From positions 1-64,000 of the forward strand of contig NZ_JAJFET010000010.1 in assembly GCF_020707215.1 (NCBI RefSeq): a stretch of 64,000 nucleotides of DNA, read 5' to 3'. Shown piece by piece: positions 26,505-34,241 of the stretch. The notes under the pieces are model-generated. The model had not been told where the DNA came from. It did no database searches and was given only the letters and a program-made list of their open reading frames with translations. The position numbers and the translations under genes are program-made. Positions within the stretch are counted from its first letter, which is position 1. The number at the start of each line of letters is the position of its first letter. Source of the stretch: Sphingomonas sp. PL-96. GTDB lineage: Bacteria; Pseudomonadota; Alphaproteobacteria; Sphingomonadales; Sphingomonadaceae.

Positions 26505-26542
26505 CACGAAATATTATGTCGCTAGGTCAGCAATGCTGACCT
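26505..26542 (-). promoter_or_regulatory. Probable gltD promoter with palindromic operator
   Basis: AGGTCAGCA-a-TGCTGACCT at 26524-26542 is a perfect palindrome with 9-base arms. Downstream in the gltD direction lies ACATAATATTT, the most AT-rich stretch and a good -10 candidate. The bound regulator cannot be named. Confidence 0.5.
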
Positions 26543-26544
26543 TG

Positions 26545-26596
26545 TTCTTCGCAGAAGCTGGCAGAGTTGCGAAAGGTTCGCAGCTTCAGCGAAGAA
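26545..26596 (-). terminator. Nested hairpin downstream of uppP
   Basis: Arms at 26545-26560 and 26581-26596 are complementary in 15 of 16 positions; inside, TGCGAA-agg-TTCGCA is perfect. It lies 18 bases after the uppP stop. There is no T-run, so termination is inferred. Confidence 0.5.
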
Positions 26597-26614
26597 GATG
26601 CGGCCGATCCGGTC

Positions 26615-27415
26615 CTACAGCTGCGAAAGCCACACGATGGCGACGCCGCCAGCGACGATTCGGTACCAGGCGAACGGGGTGAAGCCGTGGCGGGTGACGA
26701 TCCCCAGGAACCAGCGGATCACCAGCAGCGCGACCACGAAGGACACGACAAAGCCGATCGCGATCGCGAGCCAGCCGTCGCTGCCGATGTCGGCGGCGTT
26801 CTTGTAGAGATCATAGGCCGAAGCCGCGAGCATGGTGGGAACGGCGAGGAAGAAGCTGAACTCCGCCGCGGTCTTGCGATCGACGCCCAGGCCGAGCGCG
26901 CCCATGATGGTGGCGCCCGAGCGGCTGACGCCGGGGATCATCGCCAGGCACTGGATGATGCCGATGCCCAGCGCCACCTTCCAGCTGATCTGCTCGACGT
27001 CCGTGGTGCGGGGCGTTTTCACCAGCCGCTCGATCACCAGGATGGCGATGCCGCCGACGACCAGCGCGACCGCGACCGTCATCGGGCTCTCCAGCATCGC
27101 CTTGACCATCTTGTAGACGAGCAGGCCGATCACGGCCGAGGGGAGAAAGGCGAGCGCCACGTTGCGGGTAAAGGCGATCGCGCGGGGGTCGCGACGGGAA
27201 AGCCCCACGAACACGTCCCAGAACCGCCGCCAGTAGAGCACGATCACCGACAGGATCGCCCCAAGCTGGATCACGATCTCGAACGTGCCCGATGCCTCGT
27301 CCTTGAAGCCCAGCAGGGCGCCGGCGAGGATCAGGTGACCGGTCGACGAGACAGGCAGGAACTCGGTCACCCCCTCGACGATGCCGAGGAGGATGATGGT
27401 CAGAAGATCGGTCAT
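26615..27415 (-). CDS. uppP: Undecaprenyl-diphosphatase
   Basis: A 266-residue polytopic inner-membrane protein that converts undecaprenyl pyrophosphate to the monophosphate lipid carrier needed for peptidoglycan and other envelope polymers. The family motifs are EGVTEFLPVSSTGHLIL near the start and PGVSRSGATIMGAL in the middle, which form the active site. Length and about eight hydrophobic segments are normal. It is upstream of the glutamate synthase genes but separated from them by a hairpin and a promoter. Confidence 0.95.
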   Translation of the reverse strand: MTDLLTIILLGIVEGVTEFLPVSSTGHLILAGALLGFKDEASGTFEIVIQLGAILSVIVLYWRRFWDVFVGLSRRDPRAIAFTRNVALAFLPSAVIGLLVYKMVKAMLESPMTVAVALVVGGIAILVIERLVKTPRTTDVEQISWKVALGIGIIQCLAMIPGVSRSGATIMGALGLGVDRKTAAEFSFFLAVPTMLAASAYDLYKNAADIGSDGWLAIAIGFVVSFVVALLVIRWFLGIVTRHGFTPFAWYRIVAGGVAIVWLSQL

Positions 27416-27437
27416 GCGTGTCCCGTCCGGAAAAGCG

Positions 27438-28367
27438 TCAGGCGACGTGCACGTGGCGCGAGAAGCGCCCGTTGCGACGATACTGGACCAGCCACTGCGG
27501 CGCGACCGACTCGTACGGGGTCGGCGTGACGCCCAGCGCCGCCAGCCCGTCCGTACCCGCGGTCACGACGTTGTCGTGGCCCAGCATGCGCAGCTGGTCG
27601 CGGGTGATCGGCGTGCCGGGAAGCGCTGCGACCAGACCGGCCATGCCGCTGCCGAGCTCCACCGTGCGGATCTTGCGGTCGAGGAGCGCGGCGACCTGCT
27701 GGATCAGCTCCGCCATCGTCAGCACGTCCGGCCCGCCGAGTTCGAAGGTGCGGCCGCCGAAGCGCTCCGGATCCTCGAGTGCCGCAACCGTAGCGGCTGC
27801 CACGTCGCCGACATAGACCGGCTGGAACCGCGTCTTGGGCGCCACCACCGGCACCACCGACAGCCTGGCGACCATGCGGGCGAAGCGATTGGCGAACTGG
27901 TCCTCGCGACCGAAGATCAGCGACGGGCGCAAGATGGTAGCGCGGTCGAAATTCTGGCGCACCGCCGCCTCGCCTTCGCCCTTGGAGCGGGCATAGGCCG
28001 TCTCACCATTGGCATCCGCGCCGATCGCCGACAGGTGCACCAGCGCCTCGACCCCGGCGGCGCGGGCTGCCTCTGCGACGGCGGCTGCGCCCTTGGCCTG
28101 GATCGCATCCATGTCGCCGGTAAGCGTGCCGGCCAGGTTCACCACCGCATTGGCGCCCATCATGGCGCGGGCGATCGTGTCGGGACGCGACACGTCGGCA
28201 GCGATGAACTGGGTCTGGCCCAGCGCGCTCTGCGTGCGCAGGAAATAGGCCTGGCGCGGATCGCGCTGGGCGATGCGCACCCGCGCGCCGCGGCGCAGCA
28301 GGGCCTGCGCGACATAGCGGCCGACGAAACCGCCGCCGCCGATCAGGGTGATTACCTTGTTTTTCAT
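27438..28367 (-). CDS. Complex I NDUFA9-like NAD(P)-binding protein
   Basis: A 309-residue atypical short-chain dehydrogenase. It opens with a Rossmann motif (ITLIGGGGFVGRYVAQALL), continues with VNLAGTLTG, a YARSKGEGE segment that replaces the catalytic YxxxK, and FQPVYVGDVAAA. This pattern matches the NDUFA9 subunit or assembly factor of mitochondrial complex I and its alphaproteobacterial relatives. It probably binds NADPH and has a structural rather than catalytic role. The ATG at 28367 is set by homology, 22 bases before uppP in the same direction. Confidence 0.85.
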   Translation of the reverse strand: MKNKVITLIGGGGFVGRYVAQALLRRGARVRIAQRDPRQAYFLRTQSALGQTQFIAADVSRPDTIARAMMGANAVVNLAGTLTGDMDAIQAKGAAAVAEAARAAGVEALVHLSAIGADANGETAYARSKGEGEAAVRQNFDRATILRPSLIFGREDQFANRFARMVARLSVVPVVAPKTRFQPVYVGDVAAATVAALEDPERFGGRTFELGGPDVLTMAELIQQVAALLDRKIRTVELGSGMAGLVAALPGTPITRDQLRMLGHDNVVTAGTDGLAALGVTPTPYESVAPQWLVQYRRNGRFSRHVHVA

Positions 28368-28477
28368 CGTGCTCAGCCTTGGTCCGACCAGGAATTTTCG
28401 CGTGTGTCCGCCCATGCCGCGATGTGCCCGGAAGGGCAAGGGAACGCTGCGGTCCTGAAAAATCGTACAAGGGGCTG

Positions 28478-28506
28478 TTGACACCCCCGGCAGGGAACCG
28501 TAGAGG
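28478..28506 (+). promoter_or_regulatory. Promoter of tRNA-Leu
   Basis: A perfect -35 TTGACA (28478-28483), a spacer of 17 and a -10 TAGAGG (28501-28506) lie 15 bases before the mature tRNA start. Confidence 0.7.
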
Positions 28507-28521
28507 CGCCGGCCTACCCCG

Positions 28522-28609
28522 TGCCCAGATGGCGGAATTGGTAGACGCACCAGCTTCAGGTGCTGGCGATCGCAAGGTCGTGGAGGTTCGAGTCCTCTTC
28601 TGGGCACCA
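28522..28609 (+). tRNA. tRNA-Leu (CAG anticodon)
   Basis: Acceptor arms GCCCAGA and TCTGGGC pair fully; the anticodon arm CCAGC-TTCAGGT-GCTGG gives anticodon CAG. A long variable arm follows, as in leucine tRNAs, then GGTTCGAGTCC and an encoded CCA. Length is 88 bases. Confidence 0.96.
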
Positions 28610-28614
28610 CTCTC

Positions 28615-28634
28615 CCTCCGGATTGTTCCGGAGG
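28615..28634 (+). terminator. Hairpin after tRNA-Leu
   Basis: A perfect 8-base stem, CCTCCGGA-ttgt-TCCGGAGG, starts five bases after the tRNA. Confidence 0.6.
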
Positions 28635-28905
28635 TCCAGGCGGCTGATTACTCAGCGTTCCGCCGGAGAAATCAACGGTTCGCGCCGACAATGAGCGGCG
28701 TAGCCTTGTGCTCTAATTTCACGACATCGATGTTCCGGCTGGTGCGGATAGATCCGGCTGCGACCGCTATCATCTTGCTGCGCCATGCCGATGCGCGCGA
28801 GATCCGCCACTTCTTTGGCTTCGGGACCCGCGCGCGCCCCGTGGAAGGAGCGTCGCCGCGAGGCTGGCGTCTTTGAAGGCGCCCTGCATCCGCTTGCCCC
28901 GGTGT
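28635..28905. other. Gene-free stretch before the PhoX remnant
   Basis: No coding sequence with a recognisable product. Short open frames exist on the plus strand, but none has a start with a ribosome site or a familiar motif. Together with the remnants that follow, it looks like decayed sequence. Confidence 0.5.
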
Positions 28906-28935
28906 GTCCCGTTCAGCCGCCGGGCTGAACGGGAC
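28906..28935 (-). terminator. Strong hairpin downstream of the PhoX remnant
   Basis: A perfect 13-base stem (28906-28918 with 28923-28935) and loop GCCG, nine bases after the remnant's stop codon. It appears to be the original terminator kept after the gene decayed. Confidence 0.65.
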
Positions 28936-28944
28936 GCCTCTGCA

Positions 28945-29256
28945 TCAAAGGCCGACGACGCCGCCGTCGTCGCGCGTGATCACGATGGTGGACGATCGCG
29001 GGCGCTGGTCCGGAGCGGCCGCCGTCTGGCTGGCAGGCCAGTTGCTGGTCACCGCCTGTGCCTTGCCGTCGCCGACGATGCCCGGGATTGCCGCCAGCAT
29101 CATGCAGTTGGTCTGGTCGGTAAAGGCGCTGTCGTCGGTCTGCATCCACATAAAGGGCGTGACCTGACCCGACGGGTTGCTCGGAAGGCCGAACCACAGG
29201 CCGTCGGGCGACGAGAAGTCGTTGGTCGCATCCAGGCCCTACAGGCCGATGCCGGG
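28945..29256 (-). pseudogene. Remnant of a PhoX-type (DUF839) phosphatase, C-terminal part
   Basis: On the minus strand a frame reads DATNDFSSPDGLWFGLPS, then PFMWMQTDDSAF, TNCMMLAAIPG, SNWPASQT and finally RPRSSTIVITRDDGGVVG before TGA. These are landmarks of the C-terminal half of PhoX/DUF839 calcium-dependent alkaline phosphatases, which normally run to over 600 residues. Upstream in the same frame lies an in-frame TAG at 29239-29241. The spacing between landmarks is shorter than I expect, so internal deletions are likely (for example between AAIPG and SNWPA). No start or signal peptide remains. The family call is from memory of the motifs; the decay is visible directly. Confidence 0.7.
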
Positions 29257-29301
29257 AACGGTGCTCCGCACTCGGGTGGCGGATGTCATCGCGCTTCCAC
29301 C

Positions 29302-29470
29302 TGCCCGGCTGCTCCTTGCGGCGCGGCGGCCTTTTGCGTGTATTTCGCGCTGCACGGCTTACGGGTGCCGGGTTCGAGGGCAGGCCGCGGCTTGCCGGGC
29401 CGGATGATAAGACCGTGCTGACCGTCGCCCAGGCGATCGGCTATGCGGTGTCGAAGATCGCCTGCGGGGA
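29302..29470 (+). pseudogene. Possible remnant of a DUF5690-like membrane protein, N-terminal part
   Basis: One plus-strand frame reads CGAAAFCVYFALHGLR and, after a frame change, another reads GAGFEG and then DDKTVLTVAQAIGYAVSK. Joined, they resemble the first membrane helix, loop and second helix of DUF5690 proteins, which are MFS-like. The similarity stops at once afterwards, and the next real gene begins a few bases downstream. The fragment has a frameshift and no tail. The family is a tentative guess. Confidence 0.35.
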
Positions 29471-29478
29471 GAATGGAC

Positions 29479-30315
29479 ATGGGTTTGCGGAACTTGTTCA
29501 GGGCGGCGAGGCAACAGACCCCTGAGAAGCAGGATCGTCTGCTCGTCGTTCGGGTGAACGGGCGGGAGGTTGCGAGCGTCGGGCAGGGCGACGTGCCCTG
29601 CGAAATCTGCCCGGATGTCCAACTCGACGCGCCTGCCACGATCGATTTCGAAGACAGCGCCGGGACGGTCCACCGCCACCAACTGCCAGCGGAACAAGGC
29701 TGGTTGCACCTGAGCGTCCGGGTTCACCCGCATCTGGGTTGCCAGGCCGATGCCGTGGTCACTGAACGGCCGGAGCATTCGTCGGGCGCGCCGATCGGCG
29801 AAGACGAGATTGGCATCCGGTTCCAGCCATTCTTCCTCCCGGAAGCGCCGAGCATCCCGGCGCTGGATGGACGCGGCCTGTTCGCGCGGGGCTTGCACTT
29901 TTCCGGACTGGTTACGCCAGGGAACATCCTGCTGTCGTGCGAGTGCGACCGCTGCGCCCGCACGTTCCTTGTCCGCTCCTTTCACGCGGGCTTTGGGGAG
30001 ACTGCCTACTTCTATTCCGGTTCGAGCCGGTACACGCTGACGGTAGACGCGAGACTAGAGGGCGCCCCGGCGCCGCTGTCCGATCCCGATCCGGAGGCGC
30101 TCGCCGCGCTCGAGGCTCGCCTGCCGGCTGCGCCGGACGGATCGCGTTTTGCCTACCAAAATCCGTTTCGCTGCCCGCATTGCGACGCGCCGTTCATCGA
30201 CTTTGTCGCGCATCCCGAACAGCGTGCGGGCGAATATTACGGGCTCTACCTGCCTGAAGCACCGCCGATCCGCTTCGCAAGGGAAGGTGTGGCGGCAGGA
30301 ACTCCGCCGAACTGA
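29479..30315 (+). CDS. Unknown protein with three cysteine pairs
   Basis: A 278-residue protein I do not recognise. Three cysteine pairs are visible: PCEICPD near residue 40, CECDRC near the middle, and FRCPHCDAPF in the C-terminal part, so a zinc ribbon is likely, at least for the last two. There is no signal peptide or membrane segment. Segments of note are LHLSVRVHPHLGC and AGEYYGLYLPEAPPIRF. GGGGAG seven bases upstream selects ATG 29479 over the ATG two codons before. It directly follows the two decayed genes, and its left boundary touches one of them. Normal codon use suggests it is functional. Confidence 0.7.
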   Translation: MGLRNLFRAARQQTPEKQDRLLVVRVNGREVASVGQGDVPCEICPDVQLDAPATIDFEDSAGTVHRHQLPAEQGWLHLSVRVHPHLGCQADAVVTERPEHSSGAPIGEDEIGIRFQPFFLPEAPSIPALDGRGLFARGLHFSGLVTPGNILLSCECDRCARTFLVRSFHAGFGETAYFYSGSSRYTLTVDARLEGAPAPLSDPDPEALAALEARLPAAPDGSRFAYQNPFRCPHCDAPFIDFVAHPEQRAGEYYGLYLPEAPPIRFAREGVAAGTPPN

Positions 30316-30417
30316 GCTAGGTAGATTCTTGGCCCGGTGGAACGCGCGACTGGCGCGGGGGCAGGAACCTTCGTCCAGCCCGTGCGGTTCAGGGGCTCCC
30401 TAGCTGGAGACCAAGCC

Positions 30418-30915
30418 GTGGCGCAAAAGACCCTGGACACGCTGTTCCATGACACGCTCAAGGACATCTACTACGCCGAGCGCAAGATCCTGAAATCGCT
30501 GCCCAAGATGAAGCGGGCGGCGCAGTCGGAAGCGCTCAAGGCGGCTTTCGAGAAGCACAAGGAGCAGACCGAAGGTCAGATCGAGCGCCTGCAGCAGGTG
30601 TTCGAGATCATCGGCAAGGCGCCGCGCGGCAAGACCTGCGATGCGATCGAGGGCATTCTTGCCGAGGGCGAGGAGATCATGGAGGAATATAAGGGCACGC
30701 CGGCGCTCGACGCGGGCCTGCTCGCGGCCGCCCAGGCGGTCGAGCATTATGAGATCACCCGCTACGGCACGCTCAAGCGCTGGGCCGGCGTGCTCGGCCT
30801 CGAGGACGCGGTGAAGCTGCTCGACGAGACGCTGCAGGAGGAATCGCAGACCGACGAGGACCTGACCGCGATCGCCGACGCGGAGATCAACGAAGAGGCA
30901 CTGCAACCCGCCTGA
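30418..30915 (+). CDS. DUF892 ferritin-like protein (YciF-like)
   Basis: A 165-residue four-helix protein of the DUF892/YciE-YciF family. It starts AQKTLDTLFHDTLKDIYYAE, a family hallmark, and has the metal-binding glutamates and histidines in KHKEQTEGQIERL, EHYEITRYGTLKRW and EESQTDEDLT. Members are dimeric, bind two metals and are induced by stress; a precise activity is not known. GTG 30418 is chosen because GGAGA lies seven bases upstream and the homology begins there. Confidence 0.88.
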   Translation: MAQKTLDTLFHDTLKDIYYAERKILKSLPKMKRAAQSEALKAAFEKHKEQTEGQIERLQQVFEIIGKAPRGKTCDAIEGILAEGEEIMEEYKGTPALDAGLLAAAQAVEHYEITRYGTLKRWAGVLGLEDAVKLLDETLQEESQTDEDLTAIADAEINEEALQPA

Positions 30916-30965
30916 CGGGTGCGGCGCGGCCAGCGGGCGTCGATGCGCCCGCTGGCCGCGCTGTG

Positions 30966-31271
30966 TCAGCCCAGGTGATCGGGATCGTCTTCCGGCGCCT
31001 CGGGCGGGAGGTTGCGTTCGTCGGTCTCGGGCGTGCCGACACGGGGTTCGTCTGCGGCGCGTTGGCCGGTGCCCCTGGCTTCGGCAAAGCTGGTGCCGGA
31101 AGTCTCCTCGACCACGATCGCGCCTGCCTCCGTCGGGACTGTGCGACGTTGTTCGGGGTGCTCGACGGCAGGGTTGCTGCCCCGCTCGCCCCGGAAGCCC
31201 GACACGCCCTGCGCCTGCTGGTCGGAATTGCCTTCCCCGTCCTGGGGGATGCCGGTTCTCTTGTCGGTCAT
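30966..31271 (-). CDS. Small acidic disordered protein
   Basis: A 101-residue protein, MTDKRTGIPQDGEGNSDQQA at the start and EDDPDHLG at the end, strongly acidic, rich in G, E and P, with no cysteine, membrane segment or clear domain. It is probably unstructured. Proteins of this type are common in sphingomonads beside stress genes such as the DUF892 gene that converges on it here. I start at ATG 31271, which has GGAG nine bases upstream; an ATG five codons earlier is possible. Function unknown. Confidence 0.6.
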   Translation of the reverse strand: MTDKRTGIPQDGEGNSDQQAQGVSGFRGERGSNPAVEHPEQRRTVPTEAGAIVVEETSGTSFAEARGTGQRAADEPRVGTPETDERNLPPEAPEDDPDHLG

Positions 31272-31349
31272 GGCGGTGCGCTCCATTCAGTCGTTCGCCG
31301 GACCAACCATGGGCGGGCAGGGCTGTTCCCGCCACTCGGCAAATCGTAA

Positions 31350-31874
31350 CTAGCCGCGCCAGTCGCGGATCGCCTGATCATAGCGGTCGCGTTCCGCGTC
31401 CCGCCTGCGGGCGAGGCGCGCCTGCTCGGACGCCTGACGTTTCTCCAGCGCGCGGCGCTCGCGGGCGAGGTCTTCTTCACGCCGGGCAAGCTCGGCCTGC
31501 TCGTCGGCATGGCGGGCCTCGGCGTCGGCAAGCGCATCCTCGGCCTCGCGCAGCGCGCCGCGATCGGGCTTCGGCTTGGGCGTGCGCGCCGGCCTTGCCT
31601 TGGCAGGCGCCTCCGCGCGGCGCGGCTTGTCCTTCGGAAGCGCGGCGATCTGCTCGGCGGTGGTGCCGCGCAGGCGGCGGATCACGGTGCCGGGCTGCTC
31701 CAGGGGCTCGCGGGTAAGCTCCGGGTCCTCGACCCGTTCGGCGATGCCGCGCGCGAACAGGTCGTGGTCGCTGCCCCAGGCCTCAAGCGCCGCCTTCTGG
31801 CTCGGCGCCGCGACATAGGCGTCGTGGAAGCCGATGGGCGTGCGGAACACCTTGAGCTTGGGGCTGCGGGCCAT
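31350..31874 (-). CDS. Unknown protein with charged coiled coil
   Basis: A 174-residue protein. The N-terminal third (LKVFRTPIGFHDAYVAAPSQ) is folded-looking, a lysine/proline linker follows (EAPAKARPARTPKPKPDRG), and the last 70 residues form a highly charged coiled coil (EDALADAEARHADEQAELAR). Automatic annotation often calls such proteins TolA-like because of the coil, but the TolA domains are absent. It lies 13 bases downstream of the SDR gene on the same strand, so they probably form an operon. Function unknown. Confidence 0.7.
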   Translation of the reverse strand: MARSPKLKVFRTPIGFHDAYVAAPSQKAALEAWGSDHDLFARGIAERVEDPELTREPLEQPGTVIRRLRGTTAEQIAALPKDKPRRAEAPAKARPARTPKPKPDRGALREAEDALADAEARHADEQAELARREEDLARERRALEKRQASEQARLARRRDAERDRYDQAIRDWRG

Positions 31875-31887
31875 CGCCGACCCGCGC

Positions 31888-32688
31888 TCAGCCGGCCGAG
31901 CCCGGCTCCGAGAGGCCGCGGTGGATCTGGGCGGCGGTCTTGTCCGGCAGCGCGTCGGCGATGGCGCCCATGACCTTGTTCTTGAGCTTGGGCAGCACCT
32001 TGTCCTTGTCCGCCATCAGCGCGGCATAGGCGGCCTTGGCGACGTCGGCAGGGTCGTCCTTGTTCTCCATGCCGCCTGCGCGGGTGTCCAGCATGTCGGC
32101 GCGGTTGAAGAAATTGGTGTCGGTAACGCCGGGCATCAGCACGGTGACGGTGATGCCGGTGTCCTTCAGCTCGTTGCGCAGCGCCTCGCCGAACCAGCGC
32201 AGGAACACCTTGGTGCCGCCATACACCGCCTCGAACGGATCGGGCATGGTGGCCGCGATCGACGAGGTGAAGAGCAGCTTGCCGCTGTCCCGTGCAACCA
32301 TGTCCTTGAGCACGAGCTTGGTGAGTTGCACCGCGCCGCGGATGTTGAGGTCGATCATCTGCAGCTCGGTCGAAAGATCCGTCTCGACGAACGCGCCGCC
32401 AAGACCAATGCCCGCGTTGACGCACAGCACGTCCACGGGCCGCCCGGTCGCGGCAATCGCGCGATACAGCGCTTCGACGGCCTGCTCCTGGCCCAGGTCG
32501 CTGGCGTGAATGTCGACGCCGGCGCCGGTGGCGGCAAGCGCGCCGGCCGCCGCGCGCAGATGCGCCTCGTCCTCGGCCGCGAGCAACAGGTCGTGGCCGT
32601 TTTCGGCGAACTGGCGGGCAAGCTCCAGGCCGATGCCGTTGGAGCCGCCGGTCACGACGGCGAGGGGGCGGGTGGCGGCGTCTGTCAT
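31888..32688 (-). CDS. Short-chain dehydrogenase/reductase
   Basis: A 266-residue classical SDR. The cofactor motif is VVTGGSNGIGLELA (TGxxxGIG), NAG is at VNAGIG, the catalytic serine region is FTSSIAATMPD, and the active-site Tyr and Lys are in VYGGTKVF. Acidic or basic selectivity residues are not decisive between NADH and NADPH. The C-terminal tail (LPDKTAAQIHRGLSE) resembles SDRs acting on lipids or sterols, but the substrate is unknown. Confidence 0.85.
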   Translation of the reverse strand: MTDAATRPLAVVTGGSNGIGLELARQFAENGHDLLLAAEDEAHLRAAAGALAATGAGVDIHASDLGQEQAVEALYRAIAATGRPVDVLCVNAGIGLGGAFVETDLSTELQMIDLNIRGAVQLTKLVLKDMVARDSGKLLFTSSIAATMPDPFEAVYGGTKVFLRWFGEALRNELKDTGITVTVLMPGVTDTNFFNRADMLDTRAGGMENKDDPADVAKAAYAALMADKDKVLPKLKNKVMGAIADALPDKTAAQIHRGLSEPGSAG

Positions 32689-32752
32689 GGAAATCCTCCG
32701 GGCTTTGGAGTCCCGAACGGGCGAGGCGGCGAAAGGCTGCGCGTGCGGGCGG

Positions 32753-32929
32753 CTAGCGCCGGCGGCCGATCTTTACCAGCGCATAGCCCATGAACCCGCT
32801 GATCCCCAGCGCCACCACCAGCCCGAGGATCGCGCCCCAGGTGGCGCCGTCCGGACCCGCCAGCATCCCGCCCAGCGCAAGCCCGAGCAGCGGCAGGATG
32901 ATGAGCGCCAGGCAACCGATCGCGATCAT
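32753..32929 (-). CDS. 58-residue membrane protein
   Basis: A short gene starting MIAIGCLALIILPLLGLALG. Two hydrophobic stretches, residues 2-24 and 32-52, are joined by AGPDGATWG, and the end KIGRRR is basic, which places the C-terminus in the cytoplasm. The frame has no stop over its full length and a consistent hydrophobic pattern, while the overlapping frames do not look like proteins. It lies upstream of the SDR gene on the same strand, separated by 64 bases. Function unknown. Confidence 0.65.
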   Translation of the reverse strand: MIAIGCLALIILPLLGLALGGMLAGPDGATWGAILGLVVALGISGFMGYALVKIGRRR

Positions 32930-33011
32930 GCGGGCGCAATAGCCGTGGCGGAAGGCGCGGCCAAGCAGTGCCGCTGTGCCAATCTGTCCGGGAATGCGCC
33001 TGGGGGGCGCG

Positions 33012-33087
33012 TGGTGGGCGCTGACGGGCTCGAACCGCCGACCCTCTCGGTGTAAACGAGATGCTCTACCAACTGAGCTAAGCGCCC
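33012..33087 (-). tRNA. tRNA-Val (TAC anticodon)
   Basis: Read on the minus strand: GGGCGCT acceptor, D-arm GCTCAGTTGGTAGAGC, anticodon arm TCTCG-TTTACAC-CGAGA with anticodon TAC, T-arm GGTTCGAGCC and an encoded CCA. Length is 76 bases. Confidence 0.96.
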
Positions 33088-33129
33088 GGTGCCCGTGCCG
33101 GTACGCGAAGGACGCGGGCGCTGCAAGGG

Positions 33130-34128
33130 TCAGCCGTGCGCATTCAGGCGCTGCATCGCCTCTGCGGCGATGCGGGTGCTGCGGCGGCGGTCGGCGGGGT
33201 CGTACATGGCGCCGGTGATCATCACCTCATCCACCTTGGTCCGCTCCAGAAAGGCGGCGAGCCCACGCTCGACGGTGTCGGGTCCGCCGATCGCCGAGCA
33301 TTCGAGCACCTGGTCGAGGATCGCCGCGCCCTGGGCACCGATCGACTCGCGATAGCCCTCGACCGGCGGGGGCATCGGGATGGCGTTGCCGGTGCGGATG
33401 GCGACGAACGACTGCTCGGTCGAGCTGGCGAGGAAGCGCGCCTCTTCGTCCGTGTCGGCGGCGAGCACGTTGAACGCCGCCATGGCATAGGGCTTGTCGA
33501 GCTGGGCCGAGGGGCGGAAGTCGCGACGATAGATCGCAAGCGCCTGGTCGAGCGCTGCCGGCGCGAAGTGCGAGGCAAAGGCGTAGGGCAGGCCAAGCGC
33601 CGCGGCGAGCTGCGCCCCGAACAGGCTGGAGCCCAGGATCCAGAGCGGCACGTTGGCGCCGCCGCCCGGCACCGCCTCGATGCCGGTGCGGCCGTCGCCT
33701 GCGAACAGCGACTGCAACTCCATCACGTCCTGCGGAAAGGCGTTGGGATCGGTCTCCAGCGTGCGGCGCAGCGCACGGGCGACACGCTGGTCGGAGCCGG
33801 GCGCGCGACCGAGGCCCAGGTCGATGCGGCCCGGAAACAGCGCGTCGAGGGTGCCGAACTGCTCGGCGATGGTGAGGGGCGCGTGGTTGGGGAGCATGAT
33901 GCCGCCTGCGCCCACGCGGATGCTGCGGGTGGCGGCCGCGACATGGCCGATCACGACGGCGGTGGCGGCGCTGGCGATGCCGGGCATGCCGTGGTGTTCG
34001 GCAACCCAGTAGCGCTGGTAGCCGAGTCCCTCGGCATGGGCGGCGAGATCGGCGGCGTTGGCGAGGGCGGTGCCGGCGTCGCCTCCGGCGACGATCGGAA
34101 CCAGGTCGAGCAGCGAATAATCGGTCAT
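33130..34128 (-). CDS. LLM-class flavin-dependent oxidoreductase
   Basis: A 332-residue bacterial luciferase-like monooxygenase or reductase with a TIM-barrel fold. Typical segments are [14 protein letters not shown], the [17 protein letters not shown] block, [16 protein letters not shown] and [16 protein letters not shown]. These match the MsnO8/YhbW-type subgroup. It would use reduced FMN or F420-like cofactor; the substrate is not known. No flavin reductase is adjacent, though one lies at 12 kb. Confidence 0.87.
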   Translation of the reverse strand: MTDYSLLDLVPIVAGGDAGTALANAADLAAHAEGLGYQRYWVAEHHGMPGIASAATAVVIGHVAAATRSIRVGAGGIMLPNHAPLTIAEQFGTLDALFPGRIDLGLGRAPGSDQRVARALRRTLETDPNAFPQDVMELQSLFAGDGRTGIEAVPGGGANVPLWILGSSLFGAQLAAALGLPYAFASHFAPAALDQALAIYRRDFRPSAQLDKPYAMAAFNVLAADTDEEARFLASSTEQSFVAIRTGNAIPMPPPVEGYRESIGAQGAAILDQVLECSAIGGPDTVERGLAAFLERTKVDEVMITGAMYDPADRRRSTRIAAEAMQRLNAHG

Positions 34129-34241
34129 GGGTGGGAGATGGGGATGGTGGGCCGCGTCTCCAAGCGGGTGGGCAGCGGCTTGGGACCGCCGTCTGTGCTG
34201 AGCAGGCGCTGAGCCCTGTCGAAGACCTTTTCGCCCAACGG

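Noticed and set aside
26559-26572. A TGGC and TTGC pair that looks like a sigma-54 promoter near gltD
   Set aside because: The spacing is too short for -24/-12 elements and it points away from gltD.
28691-28876. A plus-strand frame after tRNA-Leu (ATAIILLRHADAREIRHF)
   Set aside because: No ribosome site and no recognisable family; it lies in decayed sequence, so I did not call it a gene.
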